A stretch of DNA of 64,000 nt from Alkalihalobacillus sp. LMS6 (GTDB lineage Bacteria > Bacillota > Bacilli > Bacillales > Bacillaceae_D). The DNA lies in contig NZ_CP093302.1 in assembly GCF_024362765.1 (NCBI RefSeq), positions 1,394,001-1,458,000 on the forward strand, in the 5' to 3' direction. A program made the translations under genes and the position numbers. This document shows, in pieces, positions 28,521 to 37,454 of the stretch. The notes under the pieces are model-generated. The model searched no databases. It had not been told where the DNA came from and was given only the letters and a program-made list of their open reading frames with translations. The stretch's first letter is position 1; every line of letters starts with the position of its first letter.

Positions 28521-29151
28521 GCCCGTCATTATTGGCGTAGCTGGTGGAACAGGGTCTGGGAAAACGACCGTTGCCAAAGAAATTTTTAGTCAATTTAATC
28601 AATCATCCATTGTGTTGATCGAACAAGACGCTTATTACAAAAATCAAGATCATTTAAAGTTTGAAGAACGTCTCCAAACCAACTATGATCACCCACTTGC
28701 GTTTGACAATGAGTTGCTTTATGCCCACTTAATGCAGCTTGTGGATCGTTCGCCAATTTATAAACCTACCTACGATTATGCTCAGCATACCCGTGCTCAA
28801 GAAGTAGTAAAAATTGAGCCGAAGGACGTTATTATCTTAGAAGGAATTTTAATTCTTGAAGATGAACGTCTGCGTAGCATGATGGATATAAAAGTATTCG
28901 TAGACACAGATGCAGACATTCGAATCATGAGACGACTTTTGCGCGATACAAAAGAGAGAGGTCGTACCATTGAATCAGTCATTGATCAGTACACAACTGT
29001 TGTACGACCTATGCATTTGCAGTTCATTGAACCAACAAAGCGTTATGCGGATGTCATTATTCCTGAAGGTGGGGAAAACAAAGTCGCGATTGATTTAATG
29101 GCGACAAAAATTAGAACCGTCATACAACAGAAACAAGACCCGATTCAATAA
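28501..29151 (+). CDS. udk: Uridine kinase
   Basis: Phosphorylates uridine and cytidine in pyrimidine salvage. 216 residues; P-loop [17 protein letters not shown] at 13-29, EQDAYYKNQ near 41, [12 protein letters not shown] near 61 and substrate segment TYDYAQHTR near 90. Starts 20 bases inside the end of trmR with AGAGGGAAG as ribosome site. Confidence 0.96.
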   Translation: MTLNQNRPVIIGVAGGTGSGKTTVAKEIFSQFNQSSIVLIEQDAYYKNQDHLKFEERLQTNYDHPLAFDNELLYAHLMQLVDRSPIYKPTYDYAQHTRAQEVVKIEPKDVIILEGILILEDERLRSMMDIKVFVDTDADIRIMRRLLRDTKERGRTIESVIDQYTTVVRPMHLQFIEPTKRYADVIIPEGGENKVAIDLMATKIRTVIQQKQDPIQ

Positions 29152-29187
29152 CGTTATCTTTTATTAACTATGAGGAGTGAACAAACA

Positions 29188-29664
29188 ATGGCAGAAGAGA
29201 AAAAGCATTATATGACAGAAGAGGGAAAAAAGAAACTAGAAGATGAGCTACAACATTTAATTACAACACGCCGAAAAGAAGTGGTAGAGCGTATAAAAGT
29301 GGCACGTAGTTTTGGAGATTTATCCGAGAACTCTGAGTACGATTCAGCCAAAGAAGATCAAGCATTTGTTGAAGGCCGCATTGCACAACTAGAAAAAATG
29401 ATTCGTAATGCTGTTATGATTGAAAATGAAAAAACAGATAGTAATGTCGTTTCATTAGGAAAGACTGTTCGCCTGATTGAATTACCAGATGGCGATGAAG
29501 AAGAGTATACGATTGTAGGCTCTGCTGAATCAGATCCAATTGAAGGAAAGATCTCGAACGACTCACCTATGGCACAAAGTTTAATTGGTAAAACGGTGAA
29601 GGACAAAGTCACGGTTAATACACCAGCGGGCGAAATGGAAGTTGAAATTCTAGAAATTCGCTAA
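29188..29664 (+). CDS. greA: Transcript cleavage factor GreA
   Basis: Rescues backtracked RNA polymerase. 158 residues: N-terminal antiparallel coiled coil with the acidic tip [16 protein letters not shown] near 44, and a C-terminal FKBP-like domain with [14 protein letters not shown] and a final VEILEIR. ATG 29188 is used, with GAGGAGTGA upstream. Follows udk by 36 bases. Confidence 0.97.
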   Translation: MAEEKKHYMTEEGKKKLEDELQHLITTRRKEVVERIKVARSFGDLSENSEYDSAKEDQAFVEGRIAQLEKMIRNAVMIENEKTDSNVVSLGKTVRLIELPDGDEEEYTIVGSAESDPIEGKISNDSPMAQSLIGKTVKDKVTVNTPAGEMEVEILEIR

Positions 29665-29668
29665 TAGT

Positions 29669-29707
29669 AAAAAAGTCTCCTTTTTGTGTCTAGAAGGAGA
29701 CTTTTTT
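29669..29707 (+). terminator. Terminator after greA
   Basis: AAAAAGTCTCCTT / AAGGAGACTTTTT perfect 13-bp stem; strong and nearly symmetric on both strands. Confidence 0.9.
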
Positions 29708-29784
29708 CACTTGATGTATGATTCATGTTGCGGTTTAATAAGAACGAGCTATAATGGAGTTAGAGTTAGGAGGAATGTAGAGCC

Positions 29785-30399
29785 ATGGGACAACGTTATG
29801 AAAACCGAAAAGATAAACGCAAAAACCGCATACTGAATGTTGCGATTACCATTGTTGTCGTCCTTATCCTCTTTTTTGGAGGCACACTAGTGTTTAATAT
29901 GATTAATCAACCTGAGACTGCTACTGAAGAGAGCAGTGAAAGTGTAGAGCCAGACTCAGACACAAGCGATGAAAGCAACGACGAAGAAGCAAAACCAGAA
30001 GAAGATGAAAATGAAACAGCAGATAGTGCCAATGAAGAAGAGGGCACAGAGGAAGATGACGCTACAGAAGATGATGAGGCAACTGAAGAAGATGAAAGTG
30101 AACAAGCCGAAAATGTTGGAGATGTATTACCAACTGAACAAACAAATCCAACACCAAATAACTTCGGTGGTCAAAACTGGAATGAAATGGAACAAGCTGC
30201 TTTCAATGCAACCGGCTTGACTAGCAGTACCAGCGACACAATTTGGATTGGAAACGGTGGTTCGACATCAAGTGCTGTCGTCACGCTACTCGATAAGGGT
30301 ACAGGGCTCTATCACCAAGTTCGATTGCAGTGGGTAGAAGAACCAGAACAAGGGTGGCAAATTGAATCGGTTGAGCAATTTGAAAACAATCCAACCTAA
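29785..30399 (+). CDS. yrrS: YrrS-like membrane protein (DUF1510)
   Basis: 204 residues: basic N terminus, one membrane span near 16-36 (AITIVVVLILFFGGTLVF), then a ~80-residue extracytoplasmic stretch almost entirely of Glu, Asp, Ser, Thr and Asn. A C-terminal DUF1510 domain follows (FGGQNWNEMEQAAFNATGL, IWIGNGGSTSSAVVTL, RLQWVEEPEQGWQIESVEQF). In B. subtilis yrrS is cotranscribed with the penicillin-binding protein gene pbpI; here mtnN follows instead. TAGGAGG ribosome site. Confidence 0.88.
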   Translation: MGQRYENRKDKRKNRILNVAITIVVVLILFFGGTLVFNMINQPETATEESSESVEPDSDTSDESNDEEAKPEEDENETADSANEEEGTEEDDATEDDEATEEDESEQAENVGDVLPTEQTNPTPNNFGGQNWNEMEQAAFNATGLTSSTSDTIWIGNGGSTSSAVVTLLDKGTGLYHQVRLQWVEEPEQGWQIESVEQFENNPT

Positions 30400-30411
30400 T
30401 AATTGTGAAAG

Positions 30412-30450
30412 CCTAGTGGCGCATCGTTACTGACGTCGCTAGGTTTTTTT
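30412..30450 (+). terminator. Terminator after yrrS
   Basis: CCTAGTGGCG / CGTCGCTAGG stem with two G-U pairs, then a T run. Confidence 0.82.
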
Positions 30451-30537
30451 GTTATGTGCATACATTTTTAATGAAACACGCTGATGCAATGTGTATACTA
30501 GTTGAGGAAGCTATTTGTTGTAGAAAGGATGAACAGA

Positions 30538-31230
30538 ATGAAAATCGGAATTATTGGTGCAATGGAAGAAGAGGTTGAGCATTTACGTAAACAAATGATG
30601 CAAGCTACCGTAACCGTTGTCGCGAACTGTGAATTTACAGACGGCATCATAAATGGGACAAACGTCATTTTAACAAAATGTGGCATTGGTAAAGTGAATG
30701 CGGCTCTAGCGACGTCTCTATTAAACGATCGTTATCAGCCTGATTATGTCATTAATACAGGTGTTGCTGGCGGATTGAACGCTTCAATGTCTGTAGGAGA
30801 CTTAGTGATTTCAACAGAAGTGCGCCATCATGATGTTGATGCAACTGTTTTTGGTTATGAACATGGTCAAGTTCCAGGTATGGTGCCCGCTTATTTACCA
30901 GACCCAGCGCTAATCGCGGTGGCTAAAAAAGCAGCTGAAAAAGTTGGGTTTCATTCGGAAGAGGGATTAGTTGTAACAGGCGATTCTTTTATGGATGACG
31001 AAGAAAGAGTGAATGCAGTTAAAGCGCTATTTCCTACAGCCTTTTGTGCAGAAATGGAAGCGGCTGCCATTGCTCAAGTGTGCCATCAATATCAAACGCC
31101 TTTTGTGATTATTCGTGCGTTATCCGATGTGGCTGGGCAAGATGCAAAAATGTCATACGATACCTTCTTGGAGAAATCAGCTGTGAACTCTGCTAAACAA
31201 GTTCTGTTTATGATCGATGCGTTAAGTTAA
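30538..31230 (+). CDS. mtnN: 5'-methylthioadenosine/S-adenosylhomocysteine nucleosidase
   Basis: Cleaves MTA and SAH, feeding methionine recycling. 230 residues: N-terminal [15 protein letters not shown] with the catalytic-region glutamate, NTGVAGGLN near 76, [12 protein letters not shown] near 171 and RALSDVAG near 192 with the catalytic Asp. ATG 30538 is preferred over ATG 30529, which abuts the GAAAGG site. In B. subtilis it lies in yrrT-mtnN-mccA-mccB-yrhC; here only yrhC follows. Confidence 0.96.
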   Translation: MKIGIIGAMEEEVEHLRKQMMQATVTVVANCEFTDGIINGTNVILTKCGIGKVNAALATSLLNDRYQPDYVINTGVAGGLNASMSVGDLVISTEVRHHDVDATVFGYEHGQVPGMVPAYLPDPALIAVAKKAAEKVGFHSEEGLVVTGDSFMDDEERVNAVKALFPTAFCAEMEAAAIAQVCHQYQTPFVIIRALSDVAGQDAKMSYDTFLEKSAVNSAKQVLFMIDALS

Positions 31231-31312
31231 CAGTTCTTGCCAATGGAGGGAATGATTTTGACGATCGTTTCTTTTGCTTATCTGGTATGATAAACAAAAA
31301 GGGGGAAACGGT

Positions 31313-31546
31313 GTGGATCAAAAAGATAAACTTCAATATGCGCAAAAAGACTATCATGCCTTTTGTCTCGTCTTTTTAGGAATTGGTTTCTTTTTAACCA
31401 TTGGTTTATGGCTTCCCGAGCCACATCGTGTAGAAACATCGGTTCCTCTTGCGATTATTTTAGGCGTATGCTTGCTTTCTTCAAGCTGTTGTTATGGCTT
31501 ATCTTGGTTAGCCAATGTGAAGTTGCAACGATTAAATAATGAGTAA
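31313..31546 (+). CDS. yrhC: YrhC-like small membrane protein
   Basis: 77 residues from GTG 31313, preceded by an AAAAGGGGGAAA ribosome site. Two membrane spans: FCLVFLGIGFFLTIGLWL near 17-34 and VPLAIILGVCLLSSSCCYGL near 43-62. Matches the small YrhC protein that ends the B. subtilis mtnN-mccAB operon. Function unknown. It stays next to mtnN although mccA and mccB are missing. Confidence 0.8.
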   Translation: MDQKDKLQYAQKDYHAFCLVFLGIGFFLTIGLWLPEPHRVETSVPLAIILGVCLLSSSCCYGLSWLANVKLQRLNNE

Positions 31547-31587
31547 TAAAAAAACGGCCTTACCAACTTGGAGGAAGGTCGTTTTTA
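31547..31587. terminator. Bidirectional terminator yrhC / Nudix
   Basis: A run, ACGGCCTT / AAGGTCGT stem, T run; lies between convergent genes. Confidence 0.82.
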
Positions 31588-32190
31588 TCGTTTCATGTGA
31601 CTAATAAACTCCTGCAAAATGCGTGCGGTTAGACCCCAAACCATATGGTTCTCATAGCGATAAAAATATTCGGCAGTGCTGTATTGTTTTTCGCGATAAG
31701 CACGTGGATTTGCAATTCGATCGATTGGAAAATTTGCGCCAGGCGAGATGGTCACATCGACATAGCCCACTTCAGGTTCGTGGGAAAGCAAATAGGAAAC
31801 AGGAATCGTAAACCAGTCCTCAACTTCATCTTTATTTGGCTGGATGTGATCAATCGAGTGTACGTACGCAATAAAAGGATGAATAAGCCCGCGCCTTGGC
31901 GACTCAATCTTACTCATAGGAGCAAGGACGTTCACATCTTTTTCAGGTATGCCAAATTCTTCATAGAATTCTCTGAGAGCCGCCGCTTGCGGATTTTCGT
32001 CACTCTGGTCAATTCTCCCACCTGGAAAACAAGTTTCACCAGGTTGAGCGTTTAACGTAAGGGCACGAACTTGAAATAGAACATGAATCTCGCTATTTAT
32101 TGACACAAGAGGCAGTAAAACCGCCGCATCTCGAGCTACTTTTCTGCTATTTGGCGTGTGCAGCTTTTGTTTAATTTCCTCTAAATTCAC
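31585..32190 (-). CDS. Nudix hydrolase, CoA pyrophosphatase type
   Basis: 201 residues. Nudix box split as GGRIDQSDENPQ and AALREFYEEFGI at about residues 57-80, with the REFYEEFG catalytic core intact. The upstream AVLLPLV and downstream ESPRRGLIHPFIAYV match the NudL/PCD1-like subgroup, which hydrolyses CoA and related nucleotides (assignment by family, not proven). GTG start 32190 with GGAGGCG eight bases upstream. Confidence 0.87.
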   Translation of the reverse strand: MNLEEIKQKLHTPNSRKVARDAAVLLPLVSINSEIHVLFQVRALTLNAQPGETCFPGGRIDQSDENPQAAALREFYEEFGIPEKDVNVLAPMSKIESPRRGLIHPFIAYVHSIDHIQPNKDEVEDWFTIPVSYLLSHEPEVGYVDVTISPGANFPIDRIANPRAYREKQYSTAEYFYRYENHMVWGLTARILQEFISHMKR

Positions 32191-32332
32191 GTATAAACGC
32201 CTCCATTAAAAATACTGTTAGATCATATTACAATCTTACTGAAACGAAAAGGAACATGCCTTATAGTATGAAGTAAGGAAAGGATATAACCCTTGCTTTC
32301 TAATTGTTCTTTCTTGTCTCTCTCCCCAATTG

Positions 32333-32365
32333 GGCGACCATGATGATCATGGTCGCCATTTTTTT
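32333..32365 (+). terminator. Plus-strand terminator with no obvious gene before it
   Basis: Perfect 11-bp stem GGCGACCATGA / TCATGGTCGCC, 3-base loop, A and seven Ts on the + strand. On the - strand, the direction of both flanking genes, no T run follows. Confidence 0.7.
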
Positions 32366-33353
32366 AGTAGATTAATGAGAGGAATTCTTCTTTACTAATT
32401 GATCCAAAATACGCTTTTAAATCGTCAGCATCAAGAACGTTACTTAGTTCAGTAGCATCATAACGTTTTCCGATCAATTTCGCTTCTAAATTACTAACAT
32501 CCGCAACCCCAAAGAAATCACCAAAGATTTTACAGTCGCTAATGACGCCTTTTTTTACGTTCAAGCGTAAATCAATCGTGCCGATTGGGAATCGCTTAGA
32601 TCGCTGTATATCGAAAGAAGGAGACTTTCCATAGTTCCAATCCCAATTACGATAGCGCTCCGCTGATAAAGCATCAATTTCTTTCCACTCAGCTTCTGTT
32701 AGCTTATGCTCAGGTACTTCGTCTTCTGTGTCAAAAATATGTTGAATTAGCAGCTTTTTGAACTCGTCCATTGTAACAGGATGTTCAAGAAATTCAGCTA
32801 TGTTTGCGACACGGCTACGAATGGATTTAATGCCTTTTGATTTTATTTTTTCATCCTTAACGCGAAGAGCAGAGACTACATTTTCAATTTCAGATTGAAG
32901 CATTAAGGTTCCGTGGGAAAACATTCTCCCTTTTGTAGTAAATTGAGCATTGCCGGAAATTTTTCTTTCCCCAACTTGAAGATCATTACGTCCACTTAGC
33001 TCAGCATCAACACCAAGTTGTTTTAACGCTTGTACAACAGGCTCTGTGAACTTTTTGAAATTATGAAAGGAATCACCGTCATCTTTTGTTATAAAGCTAA
33101 AATTCAAATTTCCTAAATCATGATAAACGGCACCACCGCCAGAGAGACGACGAACGACGTGAAGATTGTTGTCGTTCACATAATCGAGATTGATTTCTTC
33201 AAATGTATTTTGATTTTTCCCGATAATAATCGAGGGTTCATTAATATAAAACAGTAGGTACGTTTCATTGGCATCGAGGTTTTTTAAGGCCCATTCCTCA
33301 ATGGCTAAATTAATTCGTGGATCGGTAATATTGGCATTGTCGATAAACTTCAT
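32364..33353 (-). CDS. lplJ: Lipoate-protein ligase
   Basis: Attaches free lipoate to the E2 and H subunits of oxoacid dehydrogenase and glycine-cleavage complexes. 329 residues: RRLSGGGAVYHDLGNLNFSF near 68, GRNDLQVGERKISGNAQF near 125, GTLMLQSE near 147, and the C-terminal LplA accessory domain with KKGVISDCKIFGDFFG. The size and C-terminal domain fit LplJ/LplA rather than an octanoyl transferase. GAAAGGAG ribosome site before ATG 33353. Confidence 0.94.
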   Translation of the reverse strand: MKFIDNANITDPRINLAIEEWALKNLDANETYLLFYINEPSIIIGKNQNTFEEINLDYVNDNNLHVVRRLSGGGAVYHDLGNLNFSFITKDDGDSFHNFKKFTEPVVQALKQLGVDAELSGRNDLQVGERKISGNAQFTTKGRMFSHGTLMLQSEIENVVSALRVKDEKIKSKGIKSIRSRVANIAEFLEHPVTMDEFKKLLIQHIFDTEDEVPEHKLTEAEWKEIDALSAERYRNWDWNYGKSPSFDIQRSKRFPIGTIDLRLNVKKGVISDCKIFGDFFGVADVSNLEAKLIGKRYDATELSNVLDADDLKAYFGSISKEEFLSLIY

Positions 33354-33469
33354 TTCTAGAAACTCCTTTCAATACTTGTACATCTCTTAGTATACTCATT
33401 TTAAAAGGGTAAATCGAGTAATTCGGTTTTAGTTATTAGCTGGCAACTCGCTTCACTGAATAAATTCAA

Positions 33470-33498
33470 AAAAGACAAAGGAAATTTAATTCCCTTTG
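33470..33498 (-). terminator. Terminator overlapping the sigK stop codon
   Basis: On the - strand CAAAGGGAATT / AATTTCCTTTG with a loop between, then TCTTTTTT; the 5' arm contains the last sigK codons. Confidence 0.65.
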
Positions 33499-34196
33499 CC
33501 ACGACTGTGCTTATAAAATTCATGAAACAGCTTCATTAATGCGCGTTTCTCAATCCGTGATACATAACTTCGTGAAATGTTTAGTTCTTTTGCTATTTCT
33601 CGCTGGGTCCGCTCTTCTTCCATATTTAAGCCGAACCGGCCAATGACCACTTCCTTTTCACGCTCATCAAGAACATGAATGTACTCATAGATCTGCTTTT
33701 TTTCCATCTCAGCTTGTAAAATGTCGACGATATCGTCAGCATCTTCTTGTAAAATATCGATAAGACTAATTTCATTTCCTTCCTTATCGGTACCAATTGG
33801 ATCGTGAAGGGATACATCTTTTTTCACTTTCTTAAGAGCTCTTAAGTGCATGAGAATCTCGTTTTCTATACATCGCGCCGCGTACGTAGCTAATTTTGTG
33901 CCTTTACCATCAGAGTAGCTTTCAATTGCTTTAATTAAGCCAATCGTCCCAATGGAAATAAGGTCTTCTGAATCTTCCCGTGTATTTTCAAATTTCTTGA
34001 CGATATGAGCGACGAGTCGTAAATTATGCTCGATTAGAAGGTTTCTTGCGTCTTGATCTCCTTGAGCAGCAAGTTGTAAGTATTTTTTTTCATCATCTTT
34101 GTTCAAAGGTTGAGGAAAAGCATTGTTTTTAACATAAGATACAAAAACGACGACTTCTTTCATAAAAAAAGAAATGGCGGCTAAAATTCCCGACAT
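33486..34196 (-). CDS. sigK: Pro-sigma-K, uninterrupted
   Basis: Late mother-cell sporulation sigma factor, 236 residues. An N-terminal hydrophobic pro-sequence ([19 protein letters not shown]) precedes the [12 protein letters not shown] region cut by SpoIVFB in B. subtilis. Region 2 contains [20 protein letters not shown] and [17 protein letters not shown]; region 4 contains [20 protein letters not shown]. The gene is continuous, so no skin-type prophage splits it. Ribosome site GGAGGAGGTG. It occupies the chromosomal interval where B. subtilis keeps its skin-split sigK. Confidence 0.97.
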   Translation of the reverse strand: MSGILAAISFFMKEVVVFVSYVKNNAFPQPLNKDDEKKYLQLAAQGDQDARNLLIEHNLRLVAHIVKKFENTREDSEDLISIGTIGLIKAIESYSDGKGTKLATYAARCIENEILMHLRALKKVKKDVSLHDPIGTDKEGNEISLIDILQEDADDIVDILQAEMEKKQIYEYIHVLDEREKEVVIGRFGLNMEEERTQREIAKELNISRSYVSRIEKRALMKLFHEFYKHSRGKGN

Positions 34197-34410
34197 ATGT
34201 TCACCTCCTCCATATACCTATGCAGCCTTAGGCATGTTTGTGTCTGTACATAAAAAATACACGACTCAAGTGAAGCATCTGCTAATAAGGAAGAGTCACA
34301 ATTGCTTCCTGCGTTTAAATTTGGTAGGTTGGATGAGTGAATCTTTTTTTGGAACAATGAAACAATGATGCGATGATTTTTAGACAAATAAATGGGTGGG
34401 GGGAATGTCA

Positions 34411-35223
34411 ATGGAGTTATTATCTCATTGTCATATCGCTTTAACAGCTTCTCGTAAAGTAGAGGAAATGCAGGAATTAATAAGAAAACAAGGGGGGACG
34501 AGCGAGGTTCGATCGATGCAAGGAACAGTAACGGAGGATGAAGCGATTATCAAGGAGATGATACTTAGCAGTTTGCACACTCATCATGATTGGTTTGTCT
34601 TCACTACTGGAATTGGACTGCAAACCTTTTTAACTCATGCTGAGCAGTTAGGTGTTAAAGAAGCTTTTATAGATAAGTTGAGACAAGCACGCATAGCTGT
34701 AAGAGGGTATAAAGCCATCGCCGCTTTGAAGAAAGAACAAATTCCTTATGAGGTTGCGTCAGAGGATGGTACAACAAAGGGCTTACTACATAAACTAGAT
34801 TTTATCGATTTCAACGACCAAAAAGTGGTTGTTCAACTGTATGGAATTGCTTCACCAGAAATGGAAGCATTTTTTGAAAGAAAAGGGGCAATACTTACAA
34901 CCTGGTTGCCGTATCACCATTATGCGCCTGACGGTAGCGTAGTGGATCATCTTTTAAATGAGCTAATGGTTAAGAAAGTCTATCATGCAATTTGTTTTAC
35001 TTCTGCTTTACAAGTGAAAGCGCTGTTTGAATATGCGAAGAAACATGGGCGTGAAGAGGATTTAAAGAGCTGTTTTGAAACGGATGTTATCGCAACGGCA
35101 GTTGGCAAAGTAACCGCAGAAGCACTGAACGAGTCCGGCGTTATAAGAGTTGTCTTTCCTGAAAAGGAACGAATGGGGGCTATGATCATTCATTTAGGGA
35201 AGTATATGGAGCAATATAGATAA
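34411..35223 (+). CDS. Uroporphyrinogen-III synthase-like (HemD-family) protein
   Basis: About 270 residues with the two-lobe HemD fold. N-terminal IALTASRKVEEMQELIRKQG, inter-lobe DWFVFTTGIGLQTFLTHAEQ, KAIAALKK, then KVVVQLYGIASPEMEAFFER, CFTSALQVKALFEYAKKHG and TAVGKVTAEALNESG. No other heme genes are nearby, so it may not be the housekeeping HemD of siroheme or heme synthesis; similar stand-alone copies occur in bacilli. In-frame ATGs at 34405 and 34411 are both possible; the latter is seven bases from GGGGGG. Confidence 0.78.
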   Translation: MELLSHCHIALTASRKVEEMQELIRKQGGTSEVRSMQGTVTEDEAIIKEMILSSLHTHHDWFVFTTGIGLQTFLTHAEQLGVKEAFIDKLRQARIAVRGYKAIAALKKEQIPYEVASEDGTTKGLLHKLDFIDFNDQKVVVQLYGIASPEMEAFFERKGAILTTWLPYHHYAPDGSVVDHLLNELMVKKVYHAICFTSALQVKALFEYAKKHGREEDLKSCFETDVIATAVGKVTAEALNESGVIRVVFPEKERMGAMIIHLGKYMEQYR

Positions 35224-35259
35224 AAAGCTTGTTGTCTATTTAGACAACAAGCTTTTTTT
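35222..35259. terminator. Bidirectional terminator
   Basis: AAAAAGCTTGTTGTCT / AGACAACAAGCTTTTT perfect 16-bp stem between convergent genes. Confidence 0.92.
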
Positions 35260-36940
35260 AATCTTCTTTTGGTGGTTTATTTGTTTTGTATGTTTTCTTT
35301 CTCGCTTTTTTCTCATTTAATTTCTTTGGGCGTTCTTCATTTTTCTTCTGTTTCCGTTCTTCTTTTAACCGCTTTTTTTCCGCACGTTCTTGCTTACTTT
35401 TGAACTGGCGTAGTTCAGCAATTTCTCGTAGTAAGCGTCTCTGATTGACTTCCTTTTTCAAATGTTCATGTCTCAACGCCTTAAATAGGGAAATGACCAT
35501 TAGCAACATAATAATCGAAAAAGGAAATGCAACGACAATCATTGTATTTTGTAATCCTTGTAAACCGCCACTGTATAGCAATACTGCTGCCGTTGTTGAC
35601 ATCAGAATGCCCCACAGAATCTTAATTTTCGTTGGCGGATTGAGGGAGCCGTTAGTAGACTGGCTTCCTAAAACATGAGTTGCCGAATCGGCAGAAGTAA
35701 TAAAAAAGACAGCAATTAAGAAAATCGTTATATAAGAAGAAATGGTACTAAACGGCATCGTTTCTAAAACACCGAAAAGGGCTTCTTCCTCTGCTAAGGA
35801 TGAAATCGCAGCTAATCCTTGTGATTCAATCGAGATTGCTGTGCCCCCTAAAAATGAGAACCAGACAAAGCCTACGATAGGAGGAACGAGTAAAACACCA
35901 ATCACAAACTCTCTTAACGTTCGCCCTCGTGATACACGAGCAATAAACGTGCCGACATATGGAGACCAAGCCATCCACCATGCCCAATAGAAAAGTGTCC
36001 AGGCGTTAATCCATTCACGATGCTCAGAGCTATTTGGCGCAATATTAAAACTTAACTCAGGTAACGATTGTATGTACTGCCCGAGCGTATTTGTAAACAA
36101 ATTGAGTGAGTAAAGGGAAGCACCGAAAATCATAAAGAATAATAACATAAGCATAACTAAAACCATATTCATGCTACTTAATATTCGAATTCCCTTATCT
36201 AAACCGGTACTCGCAGAAATTAAAAACAATACAGTGATAACGATAATTATGACGAGCTGCAAACCAAAACTGTTTGGGAACTCTGTTAAAAACGAAATCC
36301 CGCCGTTCATTTGTGCAGCACCAAAGCCTAATGTTGTTGCAATTCCTGATAAAGTCGCAACGATGGCAATAACATCAATCATCTGTCCCCAAAATCCTTT
36401 AGGGTTAATGAGCGGAGAAAGAGTGGCACTTATTAAGCCTGGCATATCTTTTCGAAAGTTAAAATAAGCGAGGCAGATTGCTACAATCGCATAAATTGCC
36501 CAACCATGAAATCCCCAATGCAAGAAGACATATTTTAGCGATTCTAATGCCGCTTGACCTGTGTTTTCATCTGCTGTAGGTGCTTCAATTGCATAATGGG
36601 CAATTGGTTCCGCTGCACCGAAAAACAATAGTCCAACTCCGAGACCAGCACTAAACAAAAAGGCGAACCAAGTTAAATAGCCGTACTCAGGCCGATCATC
36701 TTCTTTTCCTAAGCGCAGTTTTCCAAAAGGACTTACAACAAAAAACAAACAAACTAATAAAAAGATCGTAACGACAATCAAATAGTACCAACCAAAAACA
36801 TCAGCGATAAAATTTCGGACTGTTGCGGTTACAGATTCGAGCTGAGAAGGAAAAATAATACCAATTGCAACAAAGATGATTAAAATTCCCAGTGTCCAAT
36901 AAAAAACATTTGTCAGTTTACCGACAGGTTTATTCTCCAA
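35258..36940 (-). CDS. BCCT-family (glycine betaine/choline/carnitine) transporter
   Basis: 560 residues with about twelve membrane spans. The BCCT signature is present in WTLFYWAWWMAWSPYVGTF near 320, and the start LTNVFYWTLGILIIFVAIGI and GAAEPIAHYAIEAPT near 105 are typical. Imports compatible solutes driven by Na+ (or H+), fitting an osmotically or Na+ stressed organism; B. subtilis OpuD is the nearest type, but the substrate is not certain. The C-terminal ~75 residues after HEHLKKEVNQRRLLREIAEL are almost only Lys, Arg and Glu, an unusually long charged cytoplasmic tail. AAGGAGAC ribosome site. Confidence 0.92.
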   Translation of the reverse strand: MENKPVGKLTNVFYWTLGILIIFVAIGIIFPSQLESVTATVRNFIADVFGWYYLIVVTIFLLVCLFFVVSPFGKLRLGKEDDRPEYGYLTWFAFLFSAGLGVGLLFFGAAEPIAHYAIEAPTADENTGQAALESLKYVFLHWGFHGWAIYAIVAICLAYFNFRKDMPGLISATLSPLINPKGFWGQMIDVIAIVATLSGIATTLGFGAAQMNGGISFLTEFPNSFGLQLVIIIVITVLFLISASTGLDKGIRILSSMNMVLVMLMLLFFMIFGASLYSLNLFTNTLGQYIQSLPELSFNIAPNSSEHREWINAWTLFYWAWWMAWSPYVGTFIARVSRGRTLREFVIGVLLVPPIVGFVWFSFLGGTAISIESQGLAAISSLAEEEALFGVLETMPFSTISSYITIFLIAVFFITSADSATHVLGSQSTNGSLNPPTKIKILWGILMSTTAAVLLYSGGLQGLQNTMIVVAFPFSIIMLLMVISLFKALRHEHLKKEVNQRRLLREIAELRQFKSKQERAEKKRLKEERKQKKNEERPKKLNEKKARKKTYKTNKPPKED

Positions 36941-37454
36941 TGAAATGTCTCCTTACCTAAATATGTATTAAATGGGCATAAGCAGATTATAAAGATCAAT
37001 TGCTTGTATGTCTAATTTTAATAGAGATTCTATACAAAAAAATGAAAAGACGTATTATTTTGTGAATGGCAGGTTGGTTTTGTAGTGGTCGACATGCTTA
37101 GAAATGAAGGTCATCACTGGTAAGGGCTTCAAAAAAGACGATCATTCATTTAGATTAGCGGACAATTTTTCTACAAGTACAGAAACTAGACTCATTCTCA
37201 CTCCTTCGCATTTTCGCTCACCAATTTTTATATTACTACGAACATTTTTAAGATCGTTGCCGATTGTAAAATTAGCCGTTGTGAAAGGAAGTTGGATTCA
37301 TGTAGGGTTATTTGCTTAAAAAAAATCATGCACCACGAAAATTGGGTTACTCCTTTCAGCTCTATGCATGTCGTCCACACAATCAAAGTATGTGCATCGA
37401 GCATACGATTTATAAGCTGTTCATATACAGCAATAAAATAGGAGGAGCTATAAA
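36941..37454. other. Gene-free stretch upstream of the collagen-like gene
   Basis: 514 AT-rich bases between divergent genes. Open frames here (for example 37104-37319) lack ribosome sites and look spurious. Near the 3' end, AC at 37405-37406 and CATA at 37422-37425, about 15 bases apart, loosely match a sigma-K promoter, and TAGGAGGAG precedes the collagen gene. Nothing else stands out. Confidence 0.4.
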
